Source of the DNA: Pseudomonas ekonensis
Lineage (GTDB): Bacteria; Pseudomonadota; Gammaproteobacteria; Pseudomonadales; Pseudomonadaceae
NCBI RefSeq assembly: GCF_019145435.1
Contig: NZ_JAHSTS010000002.1
Coordinates: forward strand, 2,328,001-2,392,000
Length of the DNA stretch: 64,000 nt
Reading direction: 5' to 3'
Every line of letters starts with the position of its first letter. Position 1 is the stretch's first letter. The notes under the pieces are model-generated. The model saw only the letters and a list, made by a program, of their open reading frames with translations, had not been told where the DNA came from and did not search any database. Below are positions 17,341 to 27,889 of the stretch, piece by piece. Position numbers and translations under genes: made by a program.

Positions 17341-17901
17341 TCAGCGGTGGTAGCGCCGCACTGCGCTGCTGTTGCGCAGCACGTGGCCCTTGATCTTGTC
17401 CATCAGCTCGGCGCGGGTCAGCCCGGCCGGCAAGGCGTCCGGAGCCAGGTCCAGGGCGTAGATCTGGATGATGTAGTGGTGGGCGCTGTCGCCGACCGGC
17501 GGGCACGGGCCGATGTAATGGGTGGTGCCTTTGCTGTTGGTGCCGCCGACGCCTTCGAGGGCCGACTTGGCGCCGACGCCGGCCGGGATCTGCCGGGTGG
17601 AGGCCTTGATGCCGTAATGAATCCAGTGATCGACGCCCAGGCCCTTCTGGCCGTCCGGGTCGTGCATGACGATGGCGTAGCTCTGGGTACCGGCGGGGCC
17701 CGCGTTCCAGCTCAGGGCCGGCGACTGGTTCTTGCCGCCGCAGCCGCTGGCGTCGCTGGCCGCTGCCGAGGTGAACAGGCGGTTGTCCGATACGCCGGGG
17801 ATGCTGAGGGTGAAGCGCTCCTGGGCCTGCGCCGGCAACTGCACGCAAAGGGCGACGGCAAGGGCCGCCAGCCAAGGGTTGAGAGAAATCGATCGGGTCA
17901 T
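17341..17901 (-). CDS. Raf kinase inhibitor-like protein (YbhB/YbcL family), secreted
   Basis: A 186-residue protein of the PEBP/YbhB family. A Sec signal peptide ends near residue 27 (AQA-QERF), so it is periplasmic. Family motifs are present: SPALSW, AIVMHDPDG, VDHWIHYGI and a GYIGPCPP-like stretch (HYIGPCPPVGD) plus HHYIIQIYALD. The physiological ligand in bacteria is unknown. The ATG at 17901 has only a weak ribosome site. It is upstream of the VWA gene on the same strand with an 88 bp gap and is divergent from the Rieske reductase gene. Confidence 0.88.
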   Translation of the reverse strand: MTRSISLNPWLAALAVALCVQLPAQAQERFTLSIPGVSDNRLFTSAAASDASGCGGKNQSPALSWNAGPAGTQSYAIVMHDPDGQKGLGVDHWIHYGIKASTRQIPAGVGAKSALEGVGGTNSKGTTHYIGPCPPVGDSAHHYIIQIYALDLAPDALPAGLTRAELMDKIKGHVLRNSSAVRRYHR

Positions 17902-18040
17902 TCCGGGAGCACCTTGTGCGGTTGGGCCTTCGTCGGCCTGCAAACTATAGCCGTACCGTTCATGCCGTGGCAGTGGCAATTGGCTGAACCTGGGAATCGG
18001 CGCCAAACTCGTAAGAGAAACACTTGCGTGGAGCACGATC

Positions 18041-19570
18041 ATGTCCCTGCACCGTGTCGCCCGTTTCGCCGATGTCCCCGAAGACCGTGGCTTGCCGGTG
18101 CAGGTCGGCGAGCAGAAGATCCTGCTGGTGCGCGCCGGAACAAGCCTGCGTGCGTTCCAGGGCGAGTGCCCCCACGCCGGGGCGCCGTTGGCCGAGGGGG
18201 CGATCTGCCATGGGCGCCTGATCTGCCCGTGGCACAAAGGCGCGTTTCGCCTCGAGGACGGTGCGCTGTGCGAACCGCCGGCCCTCGACGGCCTCCTCCG
18301 CTACCCGCTGGAGCTGCGCGGCGACGAGGTGTGGGTCGACGACCAGCCCTTGGCGGATCCGCACACGCCGCCGGCGGACGATCCGCGCACCTTCATCATC
18401 GTCGGCGCGGGCGCCGGGGGCACCGCCTGCGCCGCCGCGCTGCGGGAGAAAGGGTTCGGCGGACGAATCGTCATGGTCGACCGCGAGCCGGGCGCCGGGT
18501 ACGACCGCACGGTGCTGAGCAAATTCGTGCTGTCCGGGGAAATGCCGCCCGAGGAAACCCCGCCGCTGCGCGATGACGGGTTTTACCGGGCGCAGCGCAT
18601 CGAACGCCTCGAAGACGAAGTCACCGCCCTCGACACCGCCGCGAAGACCCTGCACCTGAGGCACGGCGCGAACCTGGCCTATGACGCCGCCGTGCTGGCC
18701 ACCGGCGGCTCGCCCAACCGGCTGACGCTGCCCGGCGCCGACCTGCCGCAGGTCTTCGTGCTGCGCTCCAGGCTCCAGGCCGAATGCATCCTGGACAGCG
18801 CCCGCCCCGGCCAGCGCGCAGTGATCGTCGGCGACGGATTCATCGCCCTGGAGTGTGCCTCGGCCTTGCGCCAGCTCGGCCTCGACGTGACGGTGATCGC
18901 CCGCCACGCCGTGCCCTTCGCGGCCCGTTTCGGCGATGCCGTGGGCCGGGCGGTGCGGGCGCTGCACGAGGACAACGGCGTCAAGTTCATCACCGGGCAT
19001 GAGGCGTGCGAAATCATCGGCGACGGCAAGGTCGAGGCGGTGCTGCTCGACAATGGCCTGCGCCTGTCGGCGGACCTGGTGCTGGCGGGGATCGGCGTGC
19101 ACCCGGCCACCGAAGCCTTCGCGTCGCTACCGCGGGAAAAGGACCTGTCGCTGCGGGTGGACGACGGCATGCGCGCGGCCCAGGACGTGTGGGCCATCGG
19201 CGACATCGCCACGTTCCCGCTCAACGGCCGGCCCGAACGCATCGAGCACTGGCGCCTGGCCCAGCAGCAGGCGCGGATCGCGGCGGCCAACATGCTCGGC
19301 GGCGAGGAACATTACCTGGACGTGCCGTACTTCTGGACCTGGCATTTCGGCAGGAGCTACGATTGCCTGGGCCATGCCGCGCACTGGGATGAGGTGGGGT
19401 TCAACGGCGACCCCGGCCAGCCGCCCTTCATCGGCCTGTTCGGCAGCCACGGCGTGGTGGTGGCCGCCGTGGCCTGCGAAGAGGACCGGGCCATGGCCCT
19501 GCTGGCCGAACGCATGAAGCAGCCTTTGCCGATGGAGGAAGCCTGGCGGCTGATCCGCAGGCTCAAGTGA
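18041..19570 (+). CDS. Rieske-type ferredoxin fused to FAD/NAD(P)H-dependent reductase
   Basis: A 509-residue soluble electron-transfer protein. Residues 1-105 form a Rieske domain with the cluster ligands Cys43/His45 (CPH) and Cys62/His65 (CPWH). Residues 115-400 form a pyridine nucleotide-disulfide oxidoreductase with a GxGxxG FAD motif (VGAGAGG) and a second nucleotide site (IVGDGFIALE), and a C-terminal reductase domain follows. The layout matches AIFM3-like and ferredoxin-reductase-type proteins that feed oxygenases. No oxygenase gene is adjacent, so the partner is unknown. ATG 18041 follows GGAG. Its end overlaps pgaD by eight bases on the other strand. Confidence 0.87.
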   Translation: MSLHRVARFADVPEDRGLPVQVGEQKILLVRAGTSLRAFQGECPHAGAPLAEGAICHGRLICPWHKGAFRLEDGALCEPPALDGLLRYPLELRGDEVWVDDQPLADPHTPPADDPRTFIIVGAGAGGTACAAALREKGFGGRIVMVDREPGAGYDRTVLSKFVLSGEMPPEETPPLRDDGFYRAQRIERLEDEVTALDTAAKTLHLRHGANLAYDAAVLATGGSPNRLTLPGADLPQVFVLRSRLQAECILDSARPGQRAVIVGDGFIALECASALRQLGLDVTVIARHAVPFAARFGDAVGRAVRALHEDNGVKFITGHEACEIIGDGKVEAVLLDNGLRLSADLVLAGIGVHPATEAFASLPREKDLSLRVDDGMRAAQDVWAIGDIATFPLNGRPERIEHWRLAQQQARIAAANMLGGEEHYLDVPYFWTWHFGRSYDCLGHAAHWDEVGFNGDPGQPPFIGLFGSHGVVVAAVACEEDRAMALLAERMKQPLPMEEAWRLIRRLK

Positions 19571-20096
19571 TCCGGTGGCTCGGCTCGCGGTTGTCGTCGT
19601 CCTCGGCGTGCAGGAAGATCACCCGGGGATGCTCCAGCGGCGCCAGCGGCGGCGGCAGCTCATCGGGCGTCACCGGCCAGAAGTGCGGCACCACATGGCT
19701 GACGTCGCCTTCCTGGTCGTTGTGGATGGTCATCACCCCGCTGCCGCGCAGCTTCTGCAGGCGGTCGTCGCACAGCTTGAAGCTTTTGCTCAAGCCTTCA
19801 TCGTCCACCACCGGCGCCGGCAGGCGGCGCTGGGCGAAGCTTTTGCTCTTGCGCTGCTGGTAGCGCGCCCAGCCGATCAGGATCACCGCGTTGACCAGCG
19901 CCACCCACAGGTAGATCTGCAGGGTGCCCAGGGCCTCGAACGCGGAATTGTCGATCCGCGGCCCGCCTTCGTGGGTGTCGATCAGCGGCCACAGCCCGCG
20001 CACCAGCAAGTACAGCAGGCCGACCCAGGCGAGCACGGTGATGAACACATCGACCACCACCAGGAAGGGCCGTTGGCGGGTCCGGATGATTTTCAT
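19563..20096 (-). CDS. pgaD: Poly-beta-1,6-GlcNAc biosynthesis protein PgaD
   Basis: A 177-residue inner-membrane subunit of the PNAG synthase. Two hydrophobic segments (about 12-37 and 60-80) are followed by a cytoplasmic tail. PgaD stabilises PgaC and, in E. coli, the PgaCD pair senses c-di-GMP. The ATG at 20096 overlaps the pgaC stop by four bases. The cytoplasmic tail is about 50 residues longer than in E. coli PgaD, with a Pro-rich and acidic end ([13 protein letters not shown]...EDDDNREPS). Confidence 0.85.
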   Translation of the reverse strand: MKIIRTRQRPFLVVVDVFITVLAWVGLLYLLVRGLWPLIDTHEGGPRIDNSAFEALGTLQIYLWVALVNAVILIGWARYQQRKSKSFAQRRLPAPVVDDEGLSKSFKLCDDRLQKLRGSGVMTIHNDQEGDVSHVVPHFWPVTPDELPPPLAPLEHPRVIFLHAEDDDNREPSHRIT

Positions 20097-21448
20097 TTGA
20101 TGACCTCCTCTTCGTCGTCCCCGACCGGTTTGATGCCCCGGTCGGGACTGACCCAGCGCGCCCGCTTCTGGTGCTGGCCGAACAGCACTTTGGGGAAACT
20201 GACCAGCGTGGTCAGCAGGCTGATGAACCAGAACACCAACGGGTACCAGACCACCCAGAACATGGTCTTGCCCAGCCCCGGCTCGTAGCGCCGGTCGATC
20301 ACGATGCTGACCGCGAACTGCACCAGGCAGACGAACGCCAGCAACAGCCCGGTGAACGCCGGCGGCATCAGGTGGTGCACCGCGATGGCTTCCGGCAGCG
20401 CCACGAATTTGCCGACCGCCCAGAAGATCACCGACAGCAGGAAGGTGAACGCCCAGCCGGTGGACAGGCAGTATTCGAACAGCAGCGGCCAGAGGTAGCG
20501 GTGGCGGTACTGCCAGATCCCGCGGATGTTCTTGAACAGCACTTCGGCGCCGCCCTGGGCCCAGCGCAGGCGCTGCTTCCACAGGCCGCGCAGGGTTTCG
20601 GGCATGAGGATCCAGCACAGCGCGCGGGGCTCGTAGAAGATGCTCCAGTGATCCAGCTGCAGCTTCCAACTGATGTCGATGTCTTCGGTGATCATGTCCG
20701 GGCTCCAGTAGCCGACCCGGTGCAGCGCCGTGCGGCGGAAGGCGACGATCACCCCGGACACGGTGAAGATCCGCCCGAACACCCGCTGGGTGCGCTTGAT
20801 CAAGCCGATGATCGAGGAAAATTCGCCGACCTGCACCCGCCCGACCAGGGTGGAACGGGTGCGGATCCTCGGGTTGCCGGTGACCGCGCCGAGCCGGGCG
20901 TTGTCGAGCATCGGCGCCACCAGGTAGGCCGCGGTGTTCGGCGCCAGCAGCGCGTCGCCGTCGATGCACACCAGGTATTCGCTGCGCGCCGCGATGGCGC
21001 CCATGCGCAGGGCCACGGCTTTGCCCTGGTTCTCCGCCAGGTGCAGCACGCGCAGGCGCGGGTCTTCCTTGGCCAGGGCGTCGAGCACCTCGGCGGTGTT
21101 GTCCTTGGAGCCGTCGTTGATCGCGATGACTTCGATGTTCGGGTAATGCTGGGCCAGCGCCGCGTGGATGGTGTCGGCGGCGTTGTCGCCCTCGTTGTAG
21201 CAAGGGATCAGGATCGAGATCAGCGGCTCGCCGGCCAGGGGCGGCGGCAGCGTGTCGTCCTTCCACGGCCAGTGCCGCTCCCAGTGCAGCCAGAAATACA
21301 GGCCGCCGGAGATCCACAGCCCGGACATGAACAGCGGGTAGAAGAACACGAAGTCCATCAGGAACTGCCCGGTGACCAGGAAGATCAGCCCCAGCGGTAC
21401 GCCGAGGACGAGCGCCAGAACAAGCAGGGCCAACAGTCTATCCAGCAT
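20093..21448 (-). CDS. pgaC: Poly-beta-1,6-GlcNAc synthase PgaC (GT2)
   Basis: A 451-residue inner-membrane glycosyltransferase that polymerises UDP-GlcNAc into PNAG. Membrane segments flank a GT2 domain with NDGS near 111-114, the DGD motif at 163-165, the TEDID acceptor-site motif and the processivity motif QRLRW. It starts one base after the pgaB stop and overlaps pgaD. Activity in this family depends on c-di-GMP, which fits the several c-di-GMP genes in the window. Confidence 0.93.
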   Translation of the reverse strand: MLDRLLALLVLALVLGVPLGLIFLVTGQFLMDFVFFYPLFMSGLWISGGLYFWLHWERHWPWKDDTLPPPLAGEPLISILIPCYNEGDNAADTIHAALAQHYPNIEVIAINDGSKDNTAEVLDALAKEDPRLRVLHLAENQGKAVALRMGAIAARSEYLVCIDGDALLAPNTAAYLVAPMLDNARLGAVTGNPRIRTRSTLVGRVQVGEFSSIIGLIKRTQRVFGRIFTVSGVIVAFRRTALHRVGYWSPDMITEDIDISWKLQLDHWSIFYEPRALCWILMPETLRGLWKQRLRWAQGGAEVLFKNIRGIWQYRHRYLWPLLFEYCLSTGWAFTFLLSVIFWAVGKFVALPEAIAVHHLMPPAFTGLLLAFVCLVQFAVSIVIDRRYEPGLGKTMFWVVWYPLVFWFISLLTTLVSFPKVLFGQHQKRARWVSPDRGIKPVGDDEEEVIK

Positions 21449-21449
21449 G

Positions 21450-23447
21450 TCATGGGTTCCATTTGTTGGAGAGCGCTGGCCGCACGGCTTTCAGGTCCGG
21501 CAGGTTCTCGAGGAAGTTGTCCGGGTAATAGCCGAAGCTGGTCACGCCCTGACGCTTGAGCACGCCCATCCACTCGGCCAGTTGCGCGCCGTCGATTTCG
21601 GCCTGGTCCTTTTTCGTCCAGTCCCGGCCCTGCAACTCGAACACCGTGCGCTCGAGCGCGCCCGGGCGGGCCTTGACCGTCGCCACCAGCGACTCCAGCC
21701 AGGGGCCGGAACGGGCATGGGTCTGTTTCTCCATGAGCGGCATGGCCATCGGCGCCGTCCAGTCATAGGTGACGAGGAAATCGTCGAAGTTCTGCGCGAA
21801 CCACGCCTCGCTCGCGGGGTTGAGCATCGGCTCGGCGAAGATGTTGCGCGCGGTCAGCACCTGCGGGCCGCGGATCGCCCGCACCTTGGCGGTCAGTTCC
21901 TTGGTGAAGTCGATCAGGTAGCGGCTCTTGAAGCGCGTCCAGCGCTGCATCGTCGCCGGATCGTCGCGCAAGGCGCCGATCGAACCCGGCAGGCCGTTGG
22001 CGGCGTAGACCTTGAGCGCCTGCGGGCCGGCGTCTTCGAAGTCCGAGAGCACCGCGTCGTCGTGATAGAGGATGCCGTCCACCGAGGTCAGGCGCGCCAG
22101 GTCCTCGTAGATTTCGCCCACGACCCGCCGCACCTCGGGATCGAACGGCGACAGGCGCTTGTACTGGTCCGGGTCGACCGACACGGCGCCGGTCTGCGGA
22201 TCCCAACGGGTGACCCGCGGCAGTTTCGCGTCGAGGGCGAAACTCAGCACCGGCATCCACGCATAGACCTTCACATGGGCACGGGTGCGCAGTTGCCAGG
22301 CGACGCGGTCGAACAGGTCGGCACGCACCGGCAGGTGGCGGTTGGGGAAGTACAGCGAATGCACCAGGCCGTCGCCCTGGGGATCGGCGAAGGCCTGCAG
22401 GAACACCGTGTTGGCGCCCATGTCGGCCATGCGCTGCACCAGTTTGCCGAGGTTGGCGTCCTGCTGCGCCGGATCCGGGTCGTAGACGTTGTCCAGGTCC
22501 ACGTGCACCACGCGCATCGGCGATTCGGACTGCACCGCGACGATGCTGTTGGCGAAGTGCTCGCCGTCCGGATCCGACGCCACCAGGAAGCGCGGGCTGC
22601 TCATCAGGTTGTCGAGGGCGTCGAGGCCGTCGTCGAGGGTCAGGGCCATTTCGTAGCCCTGCTCGCCCACCACCGTCAGCGAGGTGCCGTCCGCCGTGCC
22701 GTACGGCCAGACCCAGATGCGCGGCTTCTTGCCGGTGACCTTGCGGATCTTCTCGGAGATGGCGTCGACGTCGGTGCGGATCCGTGCGCGGAATTCGTCC
22801 TCGGTCTCGTAGCGCTTGGTGACCGCGTTGTATTGCCGGGTCGCCGCCGCCGGCTGCAGGTTGCCTTGGGGGTTGGCCAGGATGCCTTTGTGGTTGGCGT
22901 CGGTGTGGGCGGCGATCTCCACCAGCCCCGACTGCGAGATTTCCCGCACCTGGTCCCAGGTCAGGAAGTCCGAACGCTGGCGCGGGGTGCCGGCGAAGTC
23001 CACCGGTTGGTTGAGGGGCGTGTCGATCCAGGTGCCGACCGGCGCCAGCAGCGCGTGCCAGTCGTAGGCGCGCAGCACCGGCAGCACGCGGGTGTAGAAG
23101 CTGGAATAGCCGTCGTCGAAGCTGAGCAGGATCGCCTTGGGCGGCAGTTCCGGCCCGCCCTTGCGCGCCGCCATGATCTGATCGACCGTGACCGGCCGGT
23201 AGCCGTTCTCGCGCAGCCACGCCAACTGCTCGATCATGCGTTCGGTGCGCACCGCCACCACGGCCTGGTCGGGGTCGCGGTCTTCGACGTCGTGGTAGGC
23301 GATGCCCAGCACGTGGTTCTTCGGCCAAGGCTTTTCGCTGGCCGCCACCGGGCGCTCCGACGGCGGCAGGAATGCCGGGGCCTGCTGGGCGCAGGCGCTG
23401 GCCAGCAGCGCGCCCAGCAAAAGGATGAATCGCGAAATCAGAGGCAT
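21450..23447 (-). CDS. pgaB: PNAG N-deacetylase and hydrolase PgaB
   Basis: A 665-residue outer-membrane lipoprotein. The lipobox places the acylated Cys at residue 19 (LASAC). An N-terminal NodB-type polysaccharide deacetylase domain has SFDDGY at 109-114 and the metal-ligand stretch HTDANHKG; a C-terminal glycoside hydrolase-like domain (about 330-640) carries YHDDAVLSD. PgaB partly deacetylates PNAG so that it can leave through PgaA. The gene lies between pgaA (12 bp) and pgaC (1 bp). Confidence 0.93.
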   Translation of the reverse strand: MPLISRFILLLGALLASACAQQAPAFLPPSERPVAASEKPWPKNHVLGIAYHDVEDRDPDQAVVAVRTERMIEQLAWLRENGYRPVTVDQIMAARKGGPELPPKAILLSFDDGYSSFYTRVLPVLRAYDWHALLAPVGTWIDTPLNQPVDFAGTPRQRSDFLTWDQVREISQSGLVEIAAHTDANHKGILANPQGNLQPAAATRQYNAVTKRYETEDEFRARIRTDVDAISEKIRKVTGKKPRIWVWPYGTADGTSLTVVGEQGYEMALTLDDGLDALDNLMSSPRFLVASDPDGEHFANSIVAVQSESPMRVVHVDLDNVYDPDPAQQDANLGKLVQRMADMGANTVFLQAFADPQGDGLVHSLYFPNRHLPVRADLFDRVAWQLRTRAHVKVYAWMPVLSFALDAKLPRVTRWDPQTGAVSVDPDQYKRLSPFDPEVRRVVGEIYEDLARLTSVDGILYHDDAVLSDFEDAGPQALKVYAANGLPGSIGALRDDPATMQRWTRFKSRYLIDFTKELTAKVRAIRGPQVLTARNIFAEPMLNPASEAWFAQNFDDFLVTYDWTAPMAMPLMEKQTHARSGPWLESLVATVKARPGALERTVFELQGRDWTKKDQAEIDGAQLAEWMGVLKRQGVTSFGYYPDNFLENLPDLKAVRPALSNKWNP

Positions 23448-23459
23448 CTTCAGACTCTT

Positions 23460-25940
23460 CTAGAAGCGGAAAGTGAGGTCGACGAGCAGACGCAGATCGG
23501 TTTCCCGATCACCGTCGTAGGGCCGGTTGATCGCGCTCAACAGGCCGCCCACTTCGAACACGTCGTTCCAGGCGTAGCGCTGGCCGTAGCCGATCAGCGC
23601 CATGCCGCCGGTGCCGTGGTCACGCTGGCTGTAGGTGCCGGCGCCCAGCTGGAACTGTTGGCTCCAGACCGTTTCGTAGCGGTGGTGCAGCACGTGGTTG
23701 ACGTTCAGCAGCGGCATGACGCTCAAGTCCGCCTTCGGGTTGAAGTACGGCACGTCATCGGACTTGGAGTTGTGGCTGGTGCCCACCTCCAGGCCGGCGT
23801 CGACCTGCAGGTTCGGCGCGCTGTAGACGCCCTCGCGGCCGGTGAGCAGCGCCTCGACCCGGTTGTTGCCGTCGCTGAAGTGCGACGGGCTGACCGCCAG
23901 CTTCCATTCCCGGCTCTCGTTGGCCCGCCAGCGGATGAAACCGCTGCCGCCGTTGGCCTTGATGTCGCTGTTCAGCGCGCGCAGCGGGGTCTGCGCCGAG
24001 AGGTACTCGAGGCTGCCGCCGTACTGCCAGTGGTCGTCGATGTCCCGGGCGATCGCCAGGCGCGCGCCCTGCTTGTCGCCGAAGCCGTAAGAGTGGTTGG
24101 AGATTTCCGCCTCCAGGGTCATGTCCCGGGTGCGGCGCTCCAGGCCCACGCGCTGGAAGCGGTGGTGGCCGGTGCCTTCGGCGAAATCGCCGGTGGCGTA
24201 GCCGATGCCGGCGAACACCCGCCAGTCTTCGTCGATGGGTGGGCTGTACAGGGTGCTTTCGATGCCGAAGTCGCGGCTGCCGGTGACCGCGCCGGCATCG
24301 CCGCTGCCGCCGCCGTAGGCCTTGCCGCCGTAGCTTTCGACGCGCAGCTCGGCCATGTCATGCACCTCTCGCTGACGGGCCAGACGCTGCACCTGACGGT
24401 TGTCGGGGAAGCGCGCGACCACGTCGTCGGTCAGCGCGTCCATCTGCCGCCATTCCTGCAGATCCATGGCGGTGTGGGCCTGGGCGACTTCCAGGCCCAT
24501 GTCCCGCGGCACCAGGCTTTCGGTTTCCTTGAGCTGGTTCTCGGCGCGGCGCGGCCAGTCGCGGGCCAGGTACAGGTCGGCCTGGGCCAGGCGCAGGCCG
24601 ATGTTGCCCGGCGCCTGGTCGACCAGCGCTTGCAGGCGCTCCTCGCCGTGGGGCAGGTCGGAGCCGTAGGTGCCGGCCTGCGCCGCGAGCTGCTGGGCGT
24701 CCATCCATTCGTCGTTGGGGTTGCCCACCGGCAAGCCCTTGAGCTCGATGCGCGGCCGCTGGGACTTGGCCAGGTCTTCGGCGACCTTGCGGGCCTCTTC
24801 GGCGCGGTCGCATTCGAGCAGCGAGTAGTACAGGCCGGTGGTGTCTTCCAGGCGGTCGCCGGCATCGGCGTCCGGTGCGGTCAGCACCTGGCGGTAGAGG
24901 TCGGTGGAGATCTCCGGCTGGCGCTGGTCCAGGTAGGACGCCGCCACCCAGCGCAGGGCGTAGGTCGGGATCTTTACCCCTTCGCCCTGCAGCTTCTGGT
25001 ATTCGCTGATGACCTCGGCGGTGCGCGCACGGGCCCTGAGCGCGCCCATGCGGTCGATGCGCCAGCGGGTCACGTCGTCGTGGGCGCTGGCGTCCGGCGT
25101 CCAGGTGGCCAGCAGCTTGTCGTAGTCGGCCAGCGCCCGGTCGGCGATGACGTAGCGCTCTTTCTCGCTGCGGGTGGCCAGGTCGGCCAGGCGCACCCGT
25201 TCGGCTGCCAGGTCGCCTTCGAGACGCCGCCGGGTGACCGGGTCGATCAGCCCCGGACGCTGGTCGGCCAGGCGCAGCGCAGGCTCCGGCAGACGGGCCT
25301 TCTGCAGGGCCACCACGTATTCGCGGGCGACTTGCGGCTTGCTGCCGGCGCGGATGAACGCCTGGTCGTATTCGTGCAGCGCGTCGTACTGCTTGCCGGC
25401 ACGGGTCAGGGCGTAGCCCAGCGCGAGCCGGCGGGAGGGATCGTCAGGCTTTGCCGCGACCAGCGCCTTGGCGCGGGTCACCGCTTCGTCGGGCTTGCCG
25501 GCGTCGGCCTGGGTGAGCGCCAGCCCCAGTTGCAGGTCGGCATTGCCCGGATCCAGCGCCAGGGCCTGGTTGTAGACCTGGGTCGCCTGATCCCAACGCT
25601 TGAGGTTGCGGTAGGCCCGGGCGGTGGCGGTCAGCGCCTGGACCGGCAGCGTGCGGCCGCGGCCCTGGGTCTCGTAGACCTGCACCACTTCGGCGTCGAG
25701 CCCGGCCCAACCGGCGATCTGCAGGTGATCGCTGACCTGGCCGGCGGTCGCCTGGGCCGGCGGCACCTGGCGCAGGGCGTCGAGGGCGGGCGCGTAGTGG
25801 CCGGCCCGGGCGTCGAGCACCATTCGGTCGTAGGCCGTATCGGCGAACCCCAGTGCCGGCCAGAGCAACTGGCTGCACAGCGCGACTCGAAACAATGGGC
25901 GTAAACCACGATGCAATACAGGAACATCAATACGCGGCAT
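23460..25940 (-). CDS. pgaA: PNAG export outer-membrane porin PgaA
   Basis: An 826-residue secretin-independent porin. A signal peptide ends near residue 33 (GFA-DTAYD). A periplasmic superhelix of TPR-like repeats (about 35-510) is followed by a beta-barrel (about 520-826) that ends in the typical C-terminal Phe (LVDLTFRF). It is the first gene of pgaABCD. The ATG at 25940 follows AAGGAT, which is also a possible RsmA/RsmE site. Confidence 0.92.
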   Translation of the reverse strand: MPRIDVPVLHRGLRPLFRVALCSQLLWPALGFADTAYDRMVLDARAGHYAPALDALRQVPPAQATAGQVSDHLQIAGWAGLDAEVVQVYETQGRGRTLPVQALTATARAYRNLKRWDQATQVYNQALALDPGNADLQLGLALTQADAGKPDEAVTRAKALVAAKPDDPSRRLALGYALTRAGKQYDALHEYDQAFIRAGSKPQVAREYVVALQKARLPEPALRLADQRPGLIDPVTRRRLEGDLAAERVRLADLATRSEKERYVIADRALADYDKLLATWTPDASAHDDVTRWRIDRMGALRARARTAEVISEYQKLQGEGVKIPTYALRWVAASYLDQRQPEISTDLYRQVLTAPDADAGDRLEDTTGLYYSLLECDRAEEARKVAEDLAKSQRPRIELKGLPVGNPNDEWMDAQQLAAQAGTYGSDLPHGEERLQALVDQAPGNIGLRLAQADLYLARDWPRRAENQLKETESLVPRDMGLEVAQAHTAMDLQEWRQMDALTDDVVARFPDNRQVQRLARQREVHDMAELRVESYGGKAYGGGSGDAGAVTGSRDFGIESTLYSPPIDEDWRVFAGIGYATGDFAEGTGHHRFQRVGLERRTRDMTLEAEISNHSYGFGDKQGARLAIARDIDDHWQYGGSLEYLSAQTPLRALNSDIKANGGSGFIRWRANESREWKLAVSPSHFSDGNNRVEALLTGREGVYSAPNLQVDAGLEVGTSHNSKSDDVPYFNPKADLSVMPLLNVNHVLHHRYETVWSQQFQLGAGTYSQRDHGTGGMALIGYGQRYAWNDVFEVGGLLSAINRPYDGDRETDLRLLVDLTFRF

Positions 25941-26100
25941 TCGTCAGCATCCTTACATGGCCAGCCGGGTCGCAATGCCCTCCTTGCCCATTCGTAACGG
26001 TGGCCGGATCGCAGACCCGGCCAAGCTTATCCAGGCAGTCTTGCACGCAAGCGTAGACCAATATCGGCAACGCAATAATTATTCAGAATTGCTGTGACGG
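25941..26100 (-). promoter_or_regulatory. pgaA leader and promoter region
   Basis: The minus-strand leader contains two GGA motifs in favourable context, AAGGAGGG (25978-25985) and AAGGATG (25948-25954); the second overlaps the ribosome site. A hairpin GGCCGG/CCGGCC lies further upstream (about 26012-26032). An AT-rich palindrome AATAATTATT occurs near 26074-26083. In E. coli pgaA is repressed by CsrA at such GGA sites; an RsmA/RsmE equivalent here is inference. No convincing -35/-10 pair was found. Confidence 0.35.
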
Positions 26101-26136
26101 TTCCCCTACCGGCCGAAAACCCGGACGCCAGACAGC

Positions 26137-26173
26137 AAAACGCCCGGCGTCTGCGGTACGCAGAGGCCGGGCG
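26137..26173 (-). terminator. Intrinsic terminator of the YdgA-like gene
   Basis: A GC-rich stem formed by 26141-26155 and 26159-26173 (CGCCCGGC..CTGCG / CGCAG..GCCGGGCG, small internal mismatch), followed on the minus strand by a short T4 run (26137-26140). It begins 20 bp after the stop codon. Confidence 0.75.
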
Positions 26174-26192
26174 CCGTGGCGTCGCGGGGCGG

Positions 26193-27698
26193 TTACTGAA
26201 CCTGGCCGACGCCGGCGAACTTGCCCATCAGGAAGCCGACGAACTGCTCTACGGTCATCTTCTGGCCGTTGAACTCCACCTGGTTGGCGGCGTAGTGCAG
26301 CTTGGTCGTGACGTTGGTGCCGTCCAGGGTCGCCAACTGCGAGCCGACCGCCATGCCGGCGAACATGTCGGTGGCGGCGCTGGCCTGGTCGACGATGGCC
26401 TTGGCGTCGGTCTGGCCGTCGAGCTGCGCCTGAACGCTCATCAGGTCCACCAGCATCGGCTTGGACACCAGCACGTTGAGGTCAAGCAGGGCGATCAGCT
26501 GCTTGCCCAGTTGGTCGGGCGGTAGGTCCATCGACTGCGGTTTGGCCAGGTCGATCACCAGGTTGGCGCGGCTTTCGCCGTTGGCGGTCTTGAACGACAG
26601 GTTCTCCAGCGCCACTTGGGGCCCTGCGGCCAGCAGTTTCTGCAGGTCGGCCTTGACCTGGGCCTCTTCGGCCGGGGTCAGGTTCAGCTCCGGTGACGGC
26701 AGGCCGGCTTCGGCGGCTTCGGCAGCGGCCTTCTCGTAGGGCTGCAGCTTGGTCTGGTAGATCTGCATCAGCGACATGGTCGACGGAATGTCGAGGTTCT
26801 TCAGGCTCATGGCCAGGTTGGCCGAACCGATCTTCTTGTCGTTGAGGGTGACTTCGCCGATCTTGTAGTCGGCGCGGCCCGAGGCGCTGGAGCCGGTCTC
26901 TTCGGTGAGGTTCTTCATCTCGAAGTTCTTGATGCCCAGCACCGACTGCTTGGCGCCGAAGGTGGTCTTGCTGTCGGTCAGCTCCAGGGTGTTCTCCCCG
27001 GTGTAGTAGCCGTAGGTGCTCTTGGTGAGGTTGCTGGCCAGGGTCAGGCCGCTGAGCTCGACCTGCACCGGCGCTTCGTCTTCGGCGACGGTGGTCAGGT
27101 GCAGGCTGTCCATGTAGCCGTTGGCCTTGACCTTCTGGGCCTGGGCGCTGGCGGAGATGTCCATGTTCAGGCCGGAGAACTTGAGGCTCGACTTGTCGTC
27201 CAGCGCCGTTTCCAGCGGCAGCAGTTCGAGGGTGCCGGTGGTGGATTCGTCGTAGCCGATGTTGACCACGCCCTTGAGCGGCGCGGCGCCCTTGGTGGCG
27301 GCGAACCATTTTTCCGTCAGCGGGGTCTTTTCCAGCGCGTAGTGACTGCTGGCCATGACCGGCAGCCACTTGAACGACGCCAGCCGCGAGAACGGCAGCG
27401 GGCCGTGTTCGATGCGGTCGGTGAACAGCAGCTCGACCGGCGCCTCGCCGAACATCTCGCCCTCGCCCTTGAGGCGGTACTGGGCGGTGCTGCTGAAGGT
27501 GTGGCGCTCCAGGGACACCAGTTCCAGCGACGCGCTGCCGTTGGAGCCGGCCATGGCGGCCTGCAGTTCCTTGTTGGCGTTGGCGACGGCGTTGTTCAGC
27601 ACGCCTTCGATTTTGGTGCCGGTGTACCACGCCCCGCCGGCGCTGACGGCGCCGATGGCAACAACGATTCCCAGAAGCACGCCTGCTGATTTATTCAT
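26193..27698 (-). CDS. YdgA-like DUF945 family protein
   Basis: A 501-residue protein of the YdgA/DUF945 family. An uncleaved N-terminal hydrophobic segment (about 6-25) suggests anchoring in the inner membrane with a large periplasmic part. Length and the start pattern MNKSAGVLLGIVVAIGAV...GAWYTG fit the family, whose function is not established. It stands alone: 191 bp separate it from the upstream gene on the same strand, and it has its own terminator. Confidence 0.82.
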   Translation of the reverse strand: MNKSAGVLLGIVVAIGAVSAGGAWYTGTKIEGVLNNAVANANKELQAAMAGSNGSASLELVSLERHTFSSTAQYRLKGEGEMFGEAPVELLFTDRIEHGPLPFSRLASFKWLPVMASSHYALEKTPLTEKWFAATKGAAPLKGVVNIGYDESTTGTLELLPLETALDDKSSLKFSGLNMDISASAQAQKVKANGYMDSLHLTTVAEDEAPVQVELSGLTLASNLTKSTYGYYTGENTLELTDSKTTFGAKQSVLGIKNFEMKNLTEETGSSASGRADYKIGEVTLNDKKIGSANLAMSLKNLDIPSTMSLMQIYQTKLQPYEKAAAEAAEAGLPSPELNLTPAEEAQVKADLQKLLAAGPQVALENLSFKTANGESRANLVIDLAKPQSMDLPPDQLGKQLIALLDLNVLVSKPMLVDLMSVQAQLDGQTDAKAIVDQASAATDMFAGMAVGSQLATLDGTNVTTKLHYAANQVEFNGQKMTVEQFVGFLMGKFAGVGQVQ

Positions 27699-27889
27699 GA
27701 ATGACCTGATCGATTTCCGTGGCTGAAAGTGTGGTCGTCTTCCTTGAACCCGTGATCGGGCCGCGGCACGACTCCGCTGGATTTAGCGGTGCAGATTAGC
27801 ACTGGCGCCCCGTGAGGGCCCAGTGCTTAAAGGTTAAAGAGTGTCCATGGCGAGGGGATGGCGGTGAACTCGATGGCGCCTTCGCGGGC

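Noticed and set aside
21372..25904. A 1510-codon open frame on the plus strand across pgaB and pgaA
   Set aside because: pgaA and pgaB on the minus strand have signal peptides, catalytic motifs and operon spacing; the plus frame is only compositional shadow.
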